The notes below the pieces were generated by a model. The model saw nothing but the letters and a program-made list of their open reading frames with translations, searched no databases and was not told the DNA's origin. Positions 63,004 through 64,000 of a stretch of DNA of 64,000 nucleotides are shown here, one piece after another. A program made the translations under genes and the position numbers. Within the stretch, counting starts at the first letter, position 1; the number at the start of each line of letters is the position of its first letter. Origin of the DNA: Sphingobacterium pedocola (GTDB lineage Bacteria > Bacteroidota > Bacteroidia > Sphingobacteriales > Sphingobacteriaceae); contig NZ_MU158690.1 of the NCBI RefSeq assembly GCF_015209965.1, positions 124,854 through 188,853 of the forward strand, written 5' to 3'.

Positions 63004-63148
63004 CTTCTTTCACTTGCCTGATCTTCGGGTTGTAATGACGACGTTCTTATGTTATGGGTGAAAAAAGGGCGTAGAAATACGCAAACGATTGATTTTGTAA
63101 TGGAATAGGAATAAATAATTTATGGTAATTTATTCGCTTGAAAAAGCG

Positions 63149-63156
63149 TATCTTTG
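63149..63156 (+). promoter_or_regulatory. -7 box upstream of gcvP
   Basis: TATCTTTG, an exact TAnnTTTG match, 90 bp before the gcvP start and 20 bp before a short upstream frame at 63176. Confidence 0.5.
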
Positions 63157-63175
63157 CGCATCAAAAAACACAAAA

Positions 63176-63217
63176 ATGAAAAAGCTTAAATTGTTTGAAA
63201 TACAGCGAGTTAAGTGA
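63176..63217 (+). other. 13-codon upstream frame in the gcvP leader
   Basis: ATG at 63176 encodes MKKLKLFEIQRVK followed by TGA at 63215-63217, 28 bp before the gcvP ATG. It starts 20 bp after the -7 box, the normal position for a first start codon in this phylum. Could be a leader peptide; evidence is position only. Confidence 0.3.
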
Positions 63218-63245
63218 TTAAGAAAATACAGCAATCAAACGGCAA

Positions 63246-64000
63246 ATGAGTAACGTATATTACCAAGAAAAATTCGAAGATCGTCACAATGGCCCTAGTG
63301 CCGAGGAAGCGAAAGAAATGTTAGCCTTTTTAGGTGTTGATTCTTTAGATCAATTGATTGAACAAACTGTTCCTTCCCAAATTAGAGTTAAAAATCGATT
63401 AAATCTTCCACCGGCACTCAGTGAAGTGGCTTATTTGGAGAAAGTAAAACAGATCGCTGAAAAAAACAAAGTATTTAAGTCGTTCATTGGTCAAGGGTAT
63501 TACGATGTGAATGTACCGGGTGTGATTCAACGTAATGTGTTGGAGAATCCGGGATGGTATACACAGTACACTCCTTATCAAGCCGAAATTGCACAGGGTC
63601 GTCTGCAGGCCCTATTAAATTTTCAAACCGCGGTATCTGATTTAACGGGTCTGGAAATTGCCAACGCATCGCTATTAGATGAAGCTACGGCGGCTGCTGA
63701 GGGGATGTTTATGCTATATAGTGCGCGTAAAAATAAAGATGCACATGTTTTCTTGGTAACACCCAACATCTATCCACAAACCTTAGATGTATTACAGACA
63801 CGGGCAATTCCATTTGGAGTAGAAATTCGGGTAGCAGACATAACAGAATCAAATTTGGCAGATGATGTATTTGCCTCATTTATTCAGTATCCAGCGGCCG
63901 ATGGTACTATAAGTGATTACAAAGCTTTTGCAGAAAGTGCACAGCTTAAAAATATCACCATATGTGTAGCAGCGGATCTGATGTCTTTAGCTTTGTTGAC
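63246..64000 (+). CDS. gcvP: Glycine dehydrogenase (decarboxylating), P-protein, N-terminal part
   Basis: 251 codons before the window ends; the whole enzyme is about 950 aa. Matches the GcvP N-terminus: FEDRHNGPSAEEAKEMLAFLGVDSLDQLI, FIGQGYYDVNVPGVIQRNVLENPGWYTQYTPYQAEIAQGRLQALLNFQT and GLEIANASLLDEATAAAEGM. The PLP-binding Lys would lie outside the window. Component of the glycine cleavage system. Confidence 0.96.
   Translation, partial: MSNVYYQEKFEDRHNGPSAEEAKEMLAFLGVDSLDQLIEQTVPSQIRVKNRLNLPPALSEVAYLEKVKQIAEKNKVFKSFIGQGYYDVNVPGVIQRNVLENPGWYTQYTPYQAEIAQGRLQALLNFQTAVSDLTGLEIANASLLDEATAAAEGMFMLYSARKNKDAHVFLVTPNIYPQTLDVLQTRAIPFGVEIRVADITESNLADDVFASFIQYPAADGTISDYKAFAESAQLKNITICVAADLMSLALL

Noticed and set aside
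1..64000. CRISPR array or IS element
   Set aside because: No regularly spaced repeats and no transposase-like frames were seen by eye on either strand.

Overview
The window reads as chromosomal DNA of a Bacteroidota bacterium, most likely of the family Sphingobacteriaceae (Sphingobacterium, Pedobacter or Parapedobacter type). The evidence is three SusC/SusD pairs, a FecR/ECF-sigma signalling pair, lipoproteins with Bacteroidota-type signal peptides, several TAnnTTTG -7 promoter boxes, and weak Shine-Dalgarno sequences. No insertion sequence, integrase, prophage block or CRISPR array was seen.

Layout. 1-7.8 kb: sugar oxidoreduction genes (GMC oxidoreductase cut by the left edge, xylose-isomerase-like TIM barrel, Gfo/Idh/MocA dehydrogenase) mixed with a glycosyltransferase and housekeeping genes (def, miaA). 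8.4-13.8 kb: a SusC/SusD pair with no enzymes, closed by a strong terminator. 14-15.2 kb: an SDR dehydrogenase and a small basic lipoprotein. 15.4-31 kb: a LacI-controlled locus for a GlcNAc-containing glycan (SusC, SusD, fasciclin/DNRLRE lipoprotein, GH16-like lipoprotein, nagB, nagA, two GH20 hexosaminidases, FucP/NagP-like transporter). 31.3-42.9 kb: a second signalling-type locus on the minus strand (FecR, STN-type SusC, SusD, DUF4959/5126/5000-type lipoprotein, secreted metallophosphoesterase, SGNH esterase). It has an intact ECF sigma gene at its far end and a truncated one next to FecR. 43.3-47.6 kb: a sugar isomerase-like protein, an SSS symporter and a DapA-family aldolase. 47.6-48.5 kb: a non-coding stretch with a repeated hairpin element and a tRNA-like fold. 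48.5-51.8 kb: a tightly overlapping trio (LpxH-like phosphatase, glycosyltransferase, GH1). 51.9-64 kb: housekeeping genes (tRNA-Glu, purD, exbD, fatty-acid auxiliary enzymes, phosphosugar mutase, NUDIX, start of gcvP) with an MG2/plug hybrid surface protein.

How it works together. In the GlcNAc locus, GH16-like and GH20 enzymes outside the cytoplasm would release GlcNAc. SusC/D and the MFS carrier would import it, and NagA/NagB would convert GlcNAc-6-P to fructose-6-P; no GlcNAc kinase is visible here. Two palindromes upstream of its susC, one lying on the -33 region, fit repression by the divergent LacI protein. The FecR locus would be induced by ligand binding at its SusC.

The least explained sequence is non-coding. 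Two copies (7842-7903 and 47859-47917) share a hairpin loop and a 27-nt flank while the stems differ. The second copy is followed by a 48-nt three-way junction with a perfect tRNA T-arm.
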